Origin: Sialis fuliginosa
Taxonomy: Eukaryota; Arthropoda; Insecta; Megaloptera; Sialidae
Assembly (NCBI GenBank): GCA_961205875.1
Contig: OY540816.1
Coordinates: 17,184,701 to 17,248,700 of the forward strand
Direction of reading: 5' to 3'
Length of the DNA: 64,000 nucleotides
This document shows, in pieces, positions 36,598-48,290 of this stretch. The number at the start of each line of letters is the position of its first letter. Position 1 is the first letter of the stretch. Position numbers and translations under genes: made by a program. Under the pieces are notes generated by a model that was given only the letters and a program-made list of their open reading frames with translations, searched no databases and was not told where the DNA came from.

Positions 36598-37055
36598 CAC
36601 CTATCCTCCGATTTACAAGGCACTTGTTTTACACGATTTCGCTTTTACATGATTTATAAATTGACAATTTTCAAAAAACTAGTAAAAATGTTTATTCCGC
36701 TCCATATACGCCTATACAAAGAATTTTTTTCCTTCGGTAACCTGATGAAAAGAACAAGGGATTCCCGGGCTTGTAAAATATACATTTAGGGGAATCCCGG
36801 TAATCTTCATCATTGTTCCTAATGTAAAATAAATTAAATATCTACTTATATTACTTTCATATGTTTGTTGTTTTATGAACTAAGAACAATTTTGAGTTTT
36901 CCAAGATGTCTGACTTTTGTTTTACTTAAATAAATTACTGAATCATGCACATTTTTTTTTTTTCGTTTTATACGATTTTACTTAGCAAAATCCAAAATTT
37001 CAGTTTACACGGTTTTGTGCAGAACGTATCTACCGTGTAAATCGGGGGATAGGTG
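36598..37055. mobile_element. Tigger/pogo-like MITE with good terminal inverted repeats
   Basis: This 458-bp element lies between TA dinucleotides. The left terminus CACCTATCCTCCGATTTACA matches the complement of the right terminus, CACCTATCCCCCGATTTACA, at 19 of 20 bases. Inside are TTTTACACGATTTCGCTTTT and TTTACACGGTTTTGTGCAGA, a style typical of Tigger ends. An inner palindrome GGGATTCCCGGG lies near 36760. There is no transposase. Confidence 0.78.
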
Positions 37056-37616
37056 TATTAATTTTAATGTCAAAACAGACTCCCAAACAAAAATCTGTAA
37101 AATTTTAGAATGAATAACGTCGGTATTAATAAGATCAATACAGTGGTGTGGAGAGGGAACTTGTCTCACGCGGTGTTCCGTTGCTTCACCCGCGACGCCG
37201 GATATTAGATAAACCGAGGCGTCCCCAATCCGCCGACTATTAGAATATCGGACTCCGGATACATCGGAATATCAAACTTCATTCAATTTAAATTTGAGAC
37301 GAATCAAATATCCTCATATTCAGGAAATACTCAACTTTTATTTCGTTTAAAGTAGCACAATTATGTGTAAAATATACACGGTCACTATATAGTTAGATTT
37401 TGGATTTAGTATTAACATAATAGACTTATAACATATAATCTGATCTTCCCCACCCCAGAAAAAACCTATTCAAGATACCATGCAAAATATGCCATTAATC
37501 ATGACACTTTTGTTTGTTTAAAACTCCTATGATCGATCCATAGGGAACCTCCATGTTCATCTTATATTCTTGTATTATCATTCCTTAGATGTTAAACAAT
37601 TTGACGCCAACAACAA
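37056..37616. other. AT-rich stretch with a GC-raised patch
   Basis: At 37140-37265 is a GC-raised patch (CTCACGCGGTGTTCCGTTGC, CCCGCGACGCCGGATATTAG) that I do not recognise. It could be transposon-derived. No gene is visible. Confidence 0.4.
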
Positions 37617-37624
37617 CTAACAAT

Positions 37625-38200
37625 CAGTACCGGCTTTAGGGGGGCGAACCAGGGCGACGTGGGGCGGCGCATAATGGAGCATAAGTAATTTTTTTGTTCA
37701 AATCAGTGTACAAGCTGTAATTTTTGAGTAAACTTTATTTTTATCTTTAATTTTTTTATCGCTCAGTTAAACCCGATTAAGAAAAAAATATAGCTAAATA
37801 TAAACAATGTTAATTTATAGAAAAAATCGATTATTTGATAGCTGCTAATCAACAAATACTTATTCGGCAACCCAGAAAACCTTTGATAAGGTATTAGCTG
37901 AGATACTAACTAATCAACATATTTGTTGATTTATCAATTTTAATTTGTTCATAATAGGGAAAGGAGGTCTCGACGGTCTTAAGGCATTTGATAGTCTTAA
38001 AGTTAATAATGTAAGCTATATTTAAAAAAAAGTTTGAGTCTGTAGGATCGCGCCAAGCTGAGATATGAATTATTCAACTTATTTGTTAATTTATTAATTT
38101 TAATTGACATTTTCGGTGAGTTTTTAACATTTTTTTAGGGGAAGAGAGGGCGGAAAAATAAATCTCGCCCAAGGCGCCAGATTTGCTAAGGCCGGCACTG
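37625..38200. mobile_element. hAT-superfamily MITE with perfect 8-bp target duplication
   Basis: CTAACAAT occurs directly before (37617-37624) and directly after (38201-38208) the element. The terminal inverted repeats are CAGTACCGGCTTTAG and, from the right, CAGTGCCGGCCTTAG (13 of 15 identical). An 8-bp duplication with CAG-type ends defines the hAT superfamily. The 576-bp interior has no transposase and includes the unit found in tandem at 17646-17953. The intact duplication suggests a fairly recent insertion, although the ends have drifted. Confidence 0.92.
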
Positions 38201-38386
38201 CTAACAATAAGTGAAATGACACCGAAATATCTACACAAAGAAGTTGTCAGAAAAGGATTAAGTCCAGCTGACAAGGAAACCATATACATATATATACGAG
38301 TATAAAAAAATAACAACAGCTTTGATTGACATAATACGAAAATATGATGCAGTCATACTCAAGACTTCGTTGCGTTATTAGCGAAA

Positions 38387-38545
38387 ACTGTGGTTTCTAA
38401 GTCACTTAAAACTAAATACTTATTATGTGCACTTTAACTACAATAAAATAATGTCACTCGACACGTGTTTCGACTTGATGAGGATTTCTTTTGAAGTCGA
38501 AACACGTATATTATTGTGGTTAAGGTATATTTAGTTTTAAATGAA
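38387..38545. repeat. Repeat family D arranged as a palindrome
   Basis: TGTCACTCGACACGTGTTTCGACTT is followed 13 bases later by AAGTCGAAACACGT (strings abbreviated at their cores), and the outer parts also mirror each other (ACTTTAACTACAATAAAAT against ATTATTGTGGTTAAGGTATA). Two family D ends therefore sit head to head. The copy at 15180-15330 has only one half. Confidence 0.65.
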
Positions 38546-38764
38546 ACAATTAGAAATAAAAATATATAATTGTTATAATAAAAAATTAGTTAAATTGATA
38601 CGATGGCACAGTTTCCATACTTTCCCGGCTATGGCCTCTATATTTTATCTTTGTCAGGTCATGGGCCCCGTTAAATTTCCGGTATCACTCCGGGATATTC
38701 CAGCCTTGTTTAGCAACAAATTAGAGATGTTTTAAAAGTATTAAGACACTTGTACTCCTTAGAG

Positions 38765-39140
38765 TCTGAGCCTTAACGACAACATTAGCAAATGCTTTTT
38801 TTGCACATCTGTAATACAGTACCTAACCTAACTTACTTTTACAACAAAAATTTCCAAATAAAAACACTACAATTGAACGCCAATTGAAATCTCTATATGC
38901 ATTCTCTACGTTTAACAAAACCCAAAAACTATTTATTTATATTTATATTGCTATGCTGTTGAACTATGTGAGGAGAAATAAACAATCATGTGTGTATGTT
39001 AACTTTATTTTACCTGCCTTAACGGCAACATACACACATGATGTGTATGGCACAGTACCTTTCGAATGATATAAGTTTCATTTACCTCCTTTTATAAAAA
39101 ATACTTAAAGAACGTACAACAATTTTCGAGCATTTTTTGT
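38765..39140. repeat. Dispersed repeat family C
   Basis: It carries the same modules as 11905-12475: ACAACAAAAATTTCCAAATA, then TTTATTTTACCTGCCTTAAC and GGCAACATACACACATGAT, then TTTCGAATGATATAAGTTTC. The copy at 12.3 kb has the equivalent order. The plus frame 38884-39069 lies inside and is not a gene. Confidence 0.65.
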
Positions 39141-40249
39141 AAAATTTTAAAATAAAACATTTAAACAAATACTTATAACCCAAATTTGAAACGAATTAAG
39201 TTTAAATATATACGGGTTTGACAGATATTAATATAACTTTTTTTAAATTTTGGTATTTTTATAACCACGAAGCCCTAGGCTTTATGGTAAATCCGGTGCT
39301 GATAAGAGCTATCTGACACCATTGAAACTACACAGGACAGGTTCTATTGAAAAGACGATAAAGATTTTTTTCGTTTCATGTATTTATGACACACCTTAAC
39401 ACATATCTTAAGAAGTAGTGTGTTCCTGCCTTAACACCGTTTATCTATCATATTATAAGAAGTTAATATTTGCATTTACATCCAGTCACAGATGTAAATG
39501 CATACATACAAAAATTCGTTACATCATTGATAACTATTTTATTTTCAATTAAAATATTAATTAAACTATTTTTTTCATGTATTTTGAGACGCTGAAACCA
39601 AACTTGAGGTTAATTTGCACCTTATTTGATTTATTTTAAACATAACCTCGAAAAACATAATTTTCATACACTCGAAAATTTGTTATACGAGGTTATTTTC
39701 AAAATGAATCTAATAAAGTGCTATTTTAACCTCAAATTCGGATTCAGCGCCTCAAAATACATAGAAATAAAATTGTCTCTACTCTACCTTTTTTGTGTAA
39801 CTGTAAATATTATAAAAATATGAATGGAAATTACTTTTTGAAATAATAAAATCAAATAGCCTCAAATGGGCTGATTGCACGTATTTCTAACATGCTACTT
39901 TACAACATAAACATAATATGAGTAAAAGGCAGTGTTAACTTAAAAAATCTACACATAATACATGCTCATTGCACCCATCAATGTCACGCCACTGAGCGGC
40001 ATTACAACATTTACAAATAGTAAAATTTACAATGTACATTTTCGTTTAGTGAATGAGCTCGCTTGTACATAAAATACGCCGGGACCGTTAAATTTATCTG
40101 CTGTTAAAAATACACCACAATAAATTGCGAATCGTTAAAATGCATTAACTTTTATTCAAATCAGATTTAAATCCACTACTTTTATTAGAATACGGTTAAT
40201 GCGGAGGGAGCTCGACCAAGAGAAACGTTCTAGGTTGTATTCTTTACTC
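39141..40249. other. AT-rich stretch, nothing recognised
   Basis: No gene is visible. A weak mirror symmetry near 39595-39735 (ACCTCGAAAAACATAATTTTC and CGAGGTTATTTTCAAAATGA) suggests a decayed inverted repeat. Confidence 0.4.
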
Positions 40250-40460
40250 CAGTGGTTCTCAAACATTTTAGGTGGAAAATCAAATGTTTTTTAGGGTCTA
40301 AAAAATTATTATTTAACAATTTCTTCTATAGTTTTAGTGCATTTTACGTAACCTAGATTTAAGAGCCAATATTATCATAAACATGTGCTTACAATGACAT
40401 GAAGTACATTATAAGCGTAAGTATTAACCCTTTTCTAACGCACACAATTAAAAAACACTG
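40250..40460. mobile_element. Decayed hAT-like MITE
   Basis: It starts CAGTGGTTCTCAAACATTTT, a common hAT terminus, and may end at CACTG (40456-40460). The candidate 8-bp flanks CTTTACTC and CTTTGCAA share five positions. The related end CAGTGATTCTCAAAC occurs in a CEP350 intron (57416). Confidence 0.45.
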
Positions 40461-40487
40461 CTTTGCAATATAAGTACTGTTAAATTT

Positions 40488-40680
40488 TTTTTTTTTTTTA
40501 TTATGTATTTAACATAAAGTTCTTTTTTGTTCACGGGGACACAAGATGGATATAAGATGTTGGTGATGGGCCGATCATCGCAGGATAAGACATACCGGAT
40601 GGCCATATTGACAGGATTGGGGTATTTTGTTGACTAAGGATGGGGGGCGATATAGTTTTGGATTATCTCCTATTTGTTGT
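40488..40680 (-). mobile_element. Possible retroelement 3' end with poly(A)
   Basis: Read on the minus strand, a mixed-composition tract ends AACTTTATGTTAAATACATA and then runs into a run of A (poly-T at 40485-40499 on the plus strand). This layout fits the 3' end of a LINE or SINE. No reverse transcriptase is in view. Confidence 0.35.
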
Positions 40681-41646
40681 TGTTATTATAAAATTATTTT
40701 AGTTTTATAGATGAACTTGAATAGTTTATGATAGTTTTTTCATAAATTTTTTAATAATTCTAGGATATAATGTTATAACGAATTAAATTATAGAAAAAAA
40801 AATAAAATAAAAAACTTTATAGAGCCCAATTTTTATGTTATGTTATCTTACTTTATTGAACTAAATCAATTATGAATTAATTAATTGATTTTATCATGAA
40901 TTTAATTAATGATTTTAAAACCATATCCTATTAATTATTTTATATCAAGACATTTGATAATTTATGACTAAATATATTATTTATAGAAATATAAACAAGC
41001 CAAGATTATTTATTGAATAACTTTCTTCTAAAATAAGTTTCGATATATTACGTGTCACGTGTGCATATCATAATGTCTTGTAAGTACAATTACATCATAT
41101 TGAACATCCATAAATATTAAAAACAAGTTTAAATAATAATTACTGTTTAAAAGGCTGTCCAGTGACTTGATGGATATTATATTATAATATTTCTCATAAA
41201 ATAGTTGTAAATCTATAACAAATTTCAATTTGTTTTCAGCTACATATTGAATTACTTAGACCCATTAAATAAATAATATTAAAAATAAACATACAAAGAA
41301 ATTGCCTTTTTGAAGTCTACACATACATAGTCTCTAGTCACTATTGTTCAAGTCTGTACATATATTTGACTTCAAACGTAACCCACAAACATTTAAAACA
41401 GTGGTATTTAACGTGCGGTATGCTGCGAGAATCTTCAAAGGGTATGAAAACTTCGCTACGAAAATATAAAGTAAGTTGTATTAAGACATTTAAAAACAAA
41501 AATAAAATTGTTAGCATTTATGTATCTACATAATGTTTAAGCTTTAGTGAAATAAAAAAACCTTTAATAAGCAAGTAAAAATATAATTATTTTAATGTAA
41601 TTTACCCCCAATACTTGTTTCATTTCCGTATGATTACAAATGAATA
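40681..41646. other. AT-rich stretch, nothing recognised
   Basis: At about 41399 is a hAT-like start (CAGTGGTATTTAACGTGCGG) with no clear partner. Otherwise nothing is recognised. Confidence 0.45.
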
Positions 41647-42201
41647 AGGTACTGGCACCAGTTATGGCCGCTATAAGAGCAAGGTTTACTGTTTTTGTGA
41701 TTGATGGACTAATTTTTTGTAAATCTCATGAACTCATGCTACTAATAAAACAAGTAACTCAATTAAATTACCAAAGTCCGCAAATATAGTTTGTTTTTTA
41801 AATTATAGCCTTTATTTTGTTTGTTTTTTTCTCTAGTAATGGATAAAGTAAAACCAGTAATGAGCACGCAGTGATGGACACTTGCTTATGATTACAAAAT
41901 GATAAATACTACTACACAAAAGATATAAAAGAAAGAATCGTCAAATTTGAAAGAATGTAAAGCAGTTGCTATGATAATATATTAATTAATAAATAAATTA
42001 TACTAATAATTAGTGTAAATGTCCACCATGTTGATACCTATCGGCCGATTGTCATCAAATCACGCTGTAAGACAGTTAAATGTATATAGATTAATATTCA
42101 GAAATGGCAGTAATCAAATATCAATGAATGTTTCTAATTCAGTACATTTAATTAAAAAATAGCTATTACTGGGGTCATATCCAAGAATGGTGCCAGTACC
42201 T
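41647..42201 (+). mobile_element. MITE family A, best complete copy
   Basis: This 555-bp element lies between TA dinucleotides. The left terminus AGGTACTGGCACCAGTTATGG and the complement of the right, AGGTACTGGCACCATTCTTGG, match at 18 of 21 bases (strings one base over the core of 14 identical). Other copies lie at 1-188, 10695, 16481 and 28389. There is no coding. The TA duplication and short repeats suggest a Tc1/mariner superfamily MITE. Confidence 0.88.
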
Positions 42202-43184
42202 TATATGATTTAGGGAATATTTTTAAAATGTACTAATGCATTATTTTAAGATTCATTTAAAAGAAGCATATGTACAAAAATAGGTTTAAAACCACTGCTG
42301 TAAAGTACCCCAGTTGAGAAAACCGTAATGACAGTATGGCTCAAAACAGACCACACCTCATCTACATTTAAAACATCTAAAACAATTTTTATATAATATA
42401 TATAATAAAACTGTGTACCATAACAGAGTTTGTTATTATAAAGTAAATTATAAATCATAAAATAACGAATATATTTCAAATACTATTTTAAGAGTTGATA
42501 CATAACTAGATAAATGTAATATAGATTCGACAAATCATGAAAACCCTTATATTTTGAACTGAATGGCTATATTATTTTTGGAATAAAGCTTTCTACTATA
42601 ACACATAATTACTTTGAGTTCAAGGTCCTTATCCCATCACTAAATGATTTTATAACCTCAAAATAATAACGAATATAAAACATGTATGTAAAATTAAAAT
42701 AAGATAGTGAAAACATTATTTATAAATAATATTTTTAAATTAATTAAAAATACATGGTTCCACTCTTTATTTATGAATTTTTATGAGCAGGTATCCTATT
42801 GCATTAATATAGTTATTCTTAATTGACATTTAGTTTTATTGTAGTTATTTCAAATAGTAATAATGTTTATCAAAGGAATTTTATAAAATAAATGACTGTC
42901 AAATTTAAATATTATATTAAAACAAATGAATTTGTTATATTCATTCCATATGTTCTCAAATTGCATTTAAAATTAGTAACTATTTAGTATTTTTGTTGTT
43001 CACAAGTATGAAAGATAATTGATATTATTAATAATTATAATGTACTTAGCAAAAAAGATATAATTATAATTCAAAAACGTAAACTTTGACACAAAAACAG
43101 ACTTAAAACGCTAGTGTAGCTGCAATCGGCAATTATATAAAAAATAAGTGGTGGGGATGAAACAGTAGAGAAGAGTTAGCATAC
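42202..43184. other. AT-rich stretch, nothing recognised
   Basis: No gene is recognised. The minus frame 42246-42479 has no identifiable motif. Confidence 0.45.
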
Positions 43185-43306
43185 CCTTGCACAGAGTAAA
43201 AACAGCAATGCAGAATTAACGGGCACCCGGCAACGATTTCGTCGCTGGAACCGTGATAGACGTCTTGGTTACTGAAAAACTCACAACACTTGAACTGACC
43301 GGCCAT
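43185..43306 (-). CDS. Candidate first coding exon of an unidentified minus-strand gene
   Basis: The stretch is GC-raised between AT-rich flanks. It opens with ATG in a strong start context (AAACATGGCC) at 43306. It then gives 40 codons, beginning MAGQFKCCEFFSNQDVYHGS and ending CCFYSVQ plus two bases, and meets the donor GTATGC at 43184. I do not recognise the peptide. It is Cys-rich (five in 40). A CpG-rich island about 340 bp upstream (43640-43880) would suit a promoter. If real, the gene continues leftwards through a very long intron, and the next exon is not identified. It may also be chance. Confidence 0.35.
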
Positions 43307-43629
43307 GTTTAGGTGTACTATATATATAATATATCAAACAAATACTCCACAATGCACTATTCAATTATAACAATAACGAATGTCATATTAATATTTTATG
43401 GTTAGTTGTTTTCTCTATTTTACACACACAGACTAGAATAGAACAGATCATGGGTGACTTGATCTTCCATCAATAACAACAAATAACGAATGTTAGATAG
43501 GTTTTTGTTCTTATACGCACACGATACAGTTTAGTTGTTGTTCGGTCAAGACACAGTAGGCCGTGGTGTACCGGTGGTGGCTTGATCATAATCCATCTTC
43601 AACAAATTGTGCTTTGACTGTTTAACTGT

Positions 43630-43880
43630 ACGAGTCATGTTGTTTCAGATGCGACGCCTCGCCCCGACTGATATAACGCTCGCGCGCGCACACACACATA
43701 CACACCAGTACTCTGTGCACGGGCAAGTCCGGAGTTCGTGAGGCGTGCGCGCGCACTCACTCACGCGATACCACTCTGTGCGTGGAGTGTGTGTGTCTGT
43801 GCGTGCGTGCGTGGCGTGCCGGTACGCCACTGAATCTGCACACACTTAAGCTAACTTACAGGCAGCGCGAGCGTGGCGTG
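43630..43880 (-). promoter_or_regulatory. CpG-rich island, possible promoter of the 43185-43306 exon
   Basis: It contains ATGCGACGCCTCGCCCCGAC, GCTCGCGCGCGCACACACAC and GCGTGCGCGCGCACTCACTC, with CA/GT microsatellite stretches. The composition differs sharply from the surroundings. The minus frame 43645-43845 is a by-product of the repeats. The promoter role is inferred from position and composition. Confidence 0.4.
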
Positions 43881-44284
43881 TCAAGAGAAGCGTATCAGGG
43901 ATAGCCCGATTGCTTATTAACGTACTCAAAAATAAAATATTTGCGTTGAAGAGAAAATAAATAGTTATTAATATTAAAATAAAATTGCGTATATATTATG
44001 TTAGGTCAGTGCTGTATATCTTTTATTAAACAGTGAACCAATTTTCCTTTTGTAAACTTTTAAGTCATTTTTATCGTTGATTGCCAGTTCGACAACAATT
44101 GCAGGAAGCGAGTTTTCTTTGATATTGGAAAAATAAAAAAATAATTAAATGTGTAAAAAAGTATGCGTTGAAATTTGTATTCAATATTTATAAACTTTTT
44201 AATCTTCCCCGGAAAAAAATATACTGTAAGAATTACAGTTTTTCTTGTTTATCCCGGATAGTAAGCGAAAACATAATATTTTAC

Positions 44285-44388
44285 TGTCTAAAACTGCAAT
44301 AATATAATTTTAGACTGTAATGTAATATAAATTGATGAATAAACTGCAATTATTACAGCCTAAAATTATATTATTACAGTTTCAGACA
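44285..44388 (-). repeat. Short hairpin-forming inverted repeat
   Basis: The left arm 44285-44321 and right arm 44352-44388 pair over 37 positions with three differences, around a spacer of about 30 nt. In a minus-strand transcript all three differences become G-U pairs. It is either a small palindromic MITE or a candidate small-RNA hairpin. Confidence 0.6.
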
Positions 44389-46309
44389 TTTTTTAAATGC
44401 TGTTTAAAAAATCGTGAACAAATTATTAAATTAAATACACAAAATGTATAAAACATTGAATAAATATTCCTATGTGTGAATAGAAAACCCGTCCTGGTAG
44501 GTACAGTGGTAACTTCCCATACTCTTTGTACTCCTGTTTGATAGTATGTAATTCGTGAAAATACCAAACATTAATCTATAATTTGAATTAATTAGGTAGT
44601 CAGCAAATACTAATAGAAATAAACAAACAAAAATGGGAAAAAATAAATAAAACATAAAATATAGAATAACGTTAAAAAACAACAGAAATAAAAAATAAAA
44701 ATAAACACTAGAAAATAAATAAATATACAATACAGTTCAAGTCTGCCTGAGGGGCTACGCCCGATGGCCAATAACTTAAATTAAAAAAAAAATCTATAAT
44801 TTATAATGTATACCTTTTGAGATCAGATACAATATATAAATCCAGGAGGCGCGAAGGAAGAAAAAAAATGTTTTTGAATGCTAGAAAATACTTTCAATAT
44901 TATTGAGAAACCAGAATAGGGGCAACTCTAGAGTCAAGTTAATTAATGCCGACCTGCCCCTCCGCCACTGTCAAAGTTATAATAAATTCCAGCGAGTTAA
45001 AAATTCTTAAAGCCTAACCTGTTCCTTGTAAAATGATATCAAAGATAAAATATTTACAAAACAAAAAGAGATTCTTTAACAAAGAATGAAGTAAATTGTT
45101 GAGAATGAAAATTAATATTGACAAAGTCATGTTTTATTTCATTGAAGTATCTTCAAATGTTTTTAATTTTGTCTTTAGTACAGATATATTGTAAATAAAA
45201 ATAATTAAAACAATGATGTAATTAGATATGAAACATTCTAAAAATCATTAATTAGCTTTTTTATTTATTTTTTATATCGTTTCATATTACATTTTCAAAA
45301 TTGACGTTTTTAATTGCATATAAATGGACTATATGCAGTATAAAGATATATGGATTTTTAGGTAATCGTTATAAATATATCTCTTTAATTTAGAAGAAAA
45401 TATTTTGGAGTTACTAACCCTCTTATTCGATCATTAGAGCAATGTATAGATGAAATTCTAAAATTTTAATATGTTATTTATAATAATTAAATGACCAACA
45501 AAATAAAAAGGTAACAGTTTTTATTAACAACATTAAGTATATATGTATAATTAGAATAATTAAATTTATTTCACATTGGTTATGCAATACCATAATACTA
45601 TTACTGAATAGTTACCCACTGGCAATAAAAAATAACAATTATATTACACAAAACAATTCTCGCTTTAGAATTTAGAGCCAAAAATAACACAAAACACCAA
45701 AAAAAAAACAAAAAACAAAAAACGCTGAGCACATTTACGACAATGATGAGGAATAGGCAAAATATAGGATCCTCCTTTATTGTCGCTCGCCTAGTATTGA
45801 GTATCCATTACTGACTTGGTGGACTAATACTGACTATTGACTAATTTTCATCCAGCAACCCTTAATCAAAATATCTGCTGTCAATGCCGTATTTTTTTTT
45901 AAATAATGCAACCCAGAGTGAAGACAATTTATTAAATCTCTTCTATCCGAGCTTTTGTAATCTAGAGATGATAAGACAATTTTTGTTGTATATTTATGGA
46001 TAGTTCATATATTTTACTAATTTAAAAAAATAATATTGGCCGTATGGTATTTGAGTAATTGGATATTAAAAATACAATTTTAAATACACAGTAAATGAAA
46101 TAACTCGCCGGAAGTGCTCTATTTATTAAAATTCTACACAAAAATTCTATACAGACGTTTTAAAGACATTATTCGAAACTTTTTAAATAATATAAAAATT
46201 ATAAAACACATACATTCACGTGTAGTTTCAGAACCAGGTTTACTCAAAGTAATGAAAAACTAGAAATACATGACAGCATGTTTGTAAAGACGCGTGAAAA
46301 ATATTATCC
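44389..46309. other. AT-rich desert
   Basis: No gene is recognised. The minus frames 44382-44567 and 44470-44730 are hydrophobic A/T-driven readings. A transposon-like scrap (GAGGGGCTACGCCCGATGGC) lies at about 44750, and an A-rich (CAAAAAA)n tract at about 45700. Confidence 0.45.
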
Positions 46310-46712
46310 GTGACAATAATAGAGTCAACTTACAGGCAAACAACGTTTATAGTTATGGAATTTAGAGCAGTGACACTTCAACTAATTGTAACACAGTTTG
46401 TATCTTTGACCGTACAAAATAATTTGCATAACATCACCACTGTTTTAATACCGTTGATATTTACCTACAACGCGTGCGCGAAACTTGTCAAAGTCATCAA
46501 CAAACTCCAAAAGAACTGTCATATAAGTTTGATATTTCAGTTGAAAGTGCTTGCTAGCTAACAAATTTGGTAGCTCCTTTATAATACCGGACATTACTCT
46601 ACTAAAACGGCTCGTTTGTAGATATAGGTTTATTAACAAAATGTGATTGTTCTAATGTCCTCGGAAACTCCTGAAAGTTTGTCGACATGTTTACGGGACA
46701 CCCTGTATTTTT
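46310..46712. repeat. Transposon scrap ending GGGACACCCTGTATT
   Basis: The right edge, CGACATGTTTACGGGACACC followed by CTGTAT, is a typical element end. Overlapping frames on both strands (46310-46561 and 46445-46639) are of mixed composition but match no family I know. Confidence 0.35.
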
Positions 46713-48147
46713 ACAAATAAAACAAATTTAATCATTTGAATAAATAAAAAATCACAAAAAATAACAATGCACTTGCAATGAATTTTTCTAAGGAAACGCC
46801 CCATTGTTCGCATCTAGGTTTGTATAAATGCGAGTAATGAGCTAGCATTTCCTTATAAAGATTCTATATGTGTAGAAGCTGCACTTACGTACCCAAAGAA
46901 CCGCATGTAGCTCGAAAACCGCAGTTTGTCGACTACTGGATTAGACTTATATTATTTATAAATGTATTATGTAAAGTATAAAATATTATTTATTAATACT
47001 TTTAATGGGAGAAGGGGGGGGGGGATACGTCACTTAGTGTTGTGAAAGAAATCATGGTGGGTGTCATAAACTTTTAAAATAAGAAATTTTACATTAAATT
47101 TAAATTTAAATATTGGATTTTTATTTTGTTATGTATAAAAATTATATTTGTTTTTCGAAAACAAATGTATGTATGTATGTATATTTTATACCTATATTAG
47201 TTTTGACCTTTTGATTACAAATTCAGCAAACTGAATTTACTATGCACCTCCACCAGATATGGTTTACGTATGGATTTTTGCATAAGACGCCAAAACGATT
47301 CTGATTTAGGGAGCGTCCGTTAATTACATACATACCTACGGATGTTTTTTGAAATTTTTGCCCCCCCTCACTCCAGAAGGGTTTTGTAAAATTTTGGTAC
47401 ACCCTTTCTCTTTCCTTACGTAAGTTTTCCTATTCTTAACTTAAAGATTAAAAATATGAAACTGTAAAGTACTAATCTCTTGCTGTAAGAAATATTAATA
47501 AATAATAATAATAATTTAATGCAAACATTAAAAAAAATTTTTTTGCAGTTTTACTTTAATTCAAAATTAAATTCAGGGCGTCATAATCTTAATTACGACA
47601 CTGTATATAAGTTCTAACAACTGTCGGTTGCCGGAGGGGAAGGGGTAAGTAAAGAGGATAATTAATTGGTACAAAAGAATTGATAGGGACGTTCAAAGTA
47701 GAAGAAGGGGACGTAGGGATAAATCGATCTTTTATTTAAGAATATGGATAAAATCGACCAATAGTATTTCACATATCCAATCGCGCGTTACGAAAGTTGG
47801 GGGCTCTAGGCAGAATCAATATTCGGGGCCCCAGTATTTTTAAAAAAATTTAAATTGACATCCCCCTCACACTGGTTTCACTACAATGATAAATAAATAA
47901 AAAGTAGTATATAAATAATAAAAAATCAATTTTAAAAATATTTATTTTTCACATGTTAATGTTTTTTACATGTCATATATAAGCAAAACTTAACAATATT
48001 TATTACAAACAAAAATATAAAAGCTTATTGTATTTTATCTTCATGTCCAAATCTAAGGCACTTTCTAAATATAATACAAAATAAACATTAAATGATATTT
48101 ATTAACATAAATGCTTCCAATACTCGAAAAATAATTAACAATTCAAA
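46713..48147. other. AT-rich stretch with transposon scraps
   Basis: At about 46895-46940 is AACCGCAGTTTGTCGACTAC. A G run lies at 47011-47024 and (TGTA)n at about 47166-47182. GGGAGCGTCCGTTAATTAC at about 47310 is a common insect MITE terminus. At about 47800-47850 is a hAT-like scrap (GGGCTCTAGGCAGAATCAAT). No gene is visible. Confidence 0.4.
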
Positions 48148-48290
48148 TCATACCCCGAGTTACGACTGTTTGACTTACATTGCTTCGCCATTTATGCCAT
48201 TTACGTACATTTTAAATTAGTTCATTCCCCGAAGTTGCGGTGCTTTCTGCTTGCATATGAAACTTAAAGTGACGTAACTGTGAGGTATGA
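48148..48290. mobile_element. Small MITE
   Basis: TCATACCCCGAGTTACG at the left is mirrored by CGTAACTGTGAGGTATGA at the right, with one extra base. At 143 bp it has no coding. The inner TTTACGTACATTTTAAATTAG, TTCCCCGAAGTTGCG style resembles Tigger-like MITEs. Confidence 0.5.

Noticed and set aside
38462..38510. Hammerhead ribozyme (TTGATGAGG ... GTCGAAAC resembles CUGAUGA ... GAAA)
   Set aside because: The core begins UUGAUGA instead of CUGANGA, and the only strong stem is GACTT/AAGTC enclosing the core rather than a proper stem II. The copy at 15.2 kb does not preserve it either.
38541..38735. Plus frame ending MGPVKFPVSLRDIPALFSNKLEMF (with an acceptor-like TTTGTCAG)
   Set aside because: No partner exon or family match. 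It lies between repeats D and C and is more likely repeat-derived.
43645..43845. Minus-strand 66-codon frame rich in His/Thr/Cys
   Set aside because: It arises from CA/GT microsatellite and CpG-rich sequence.
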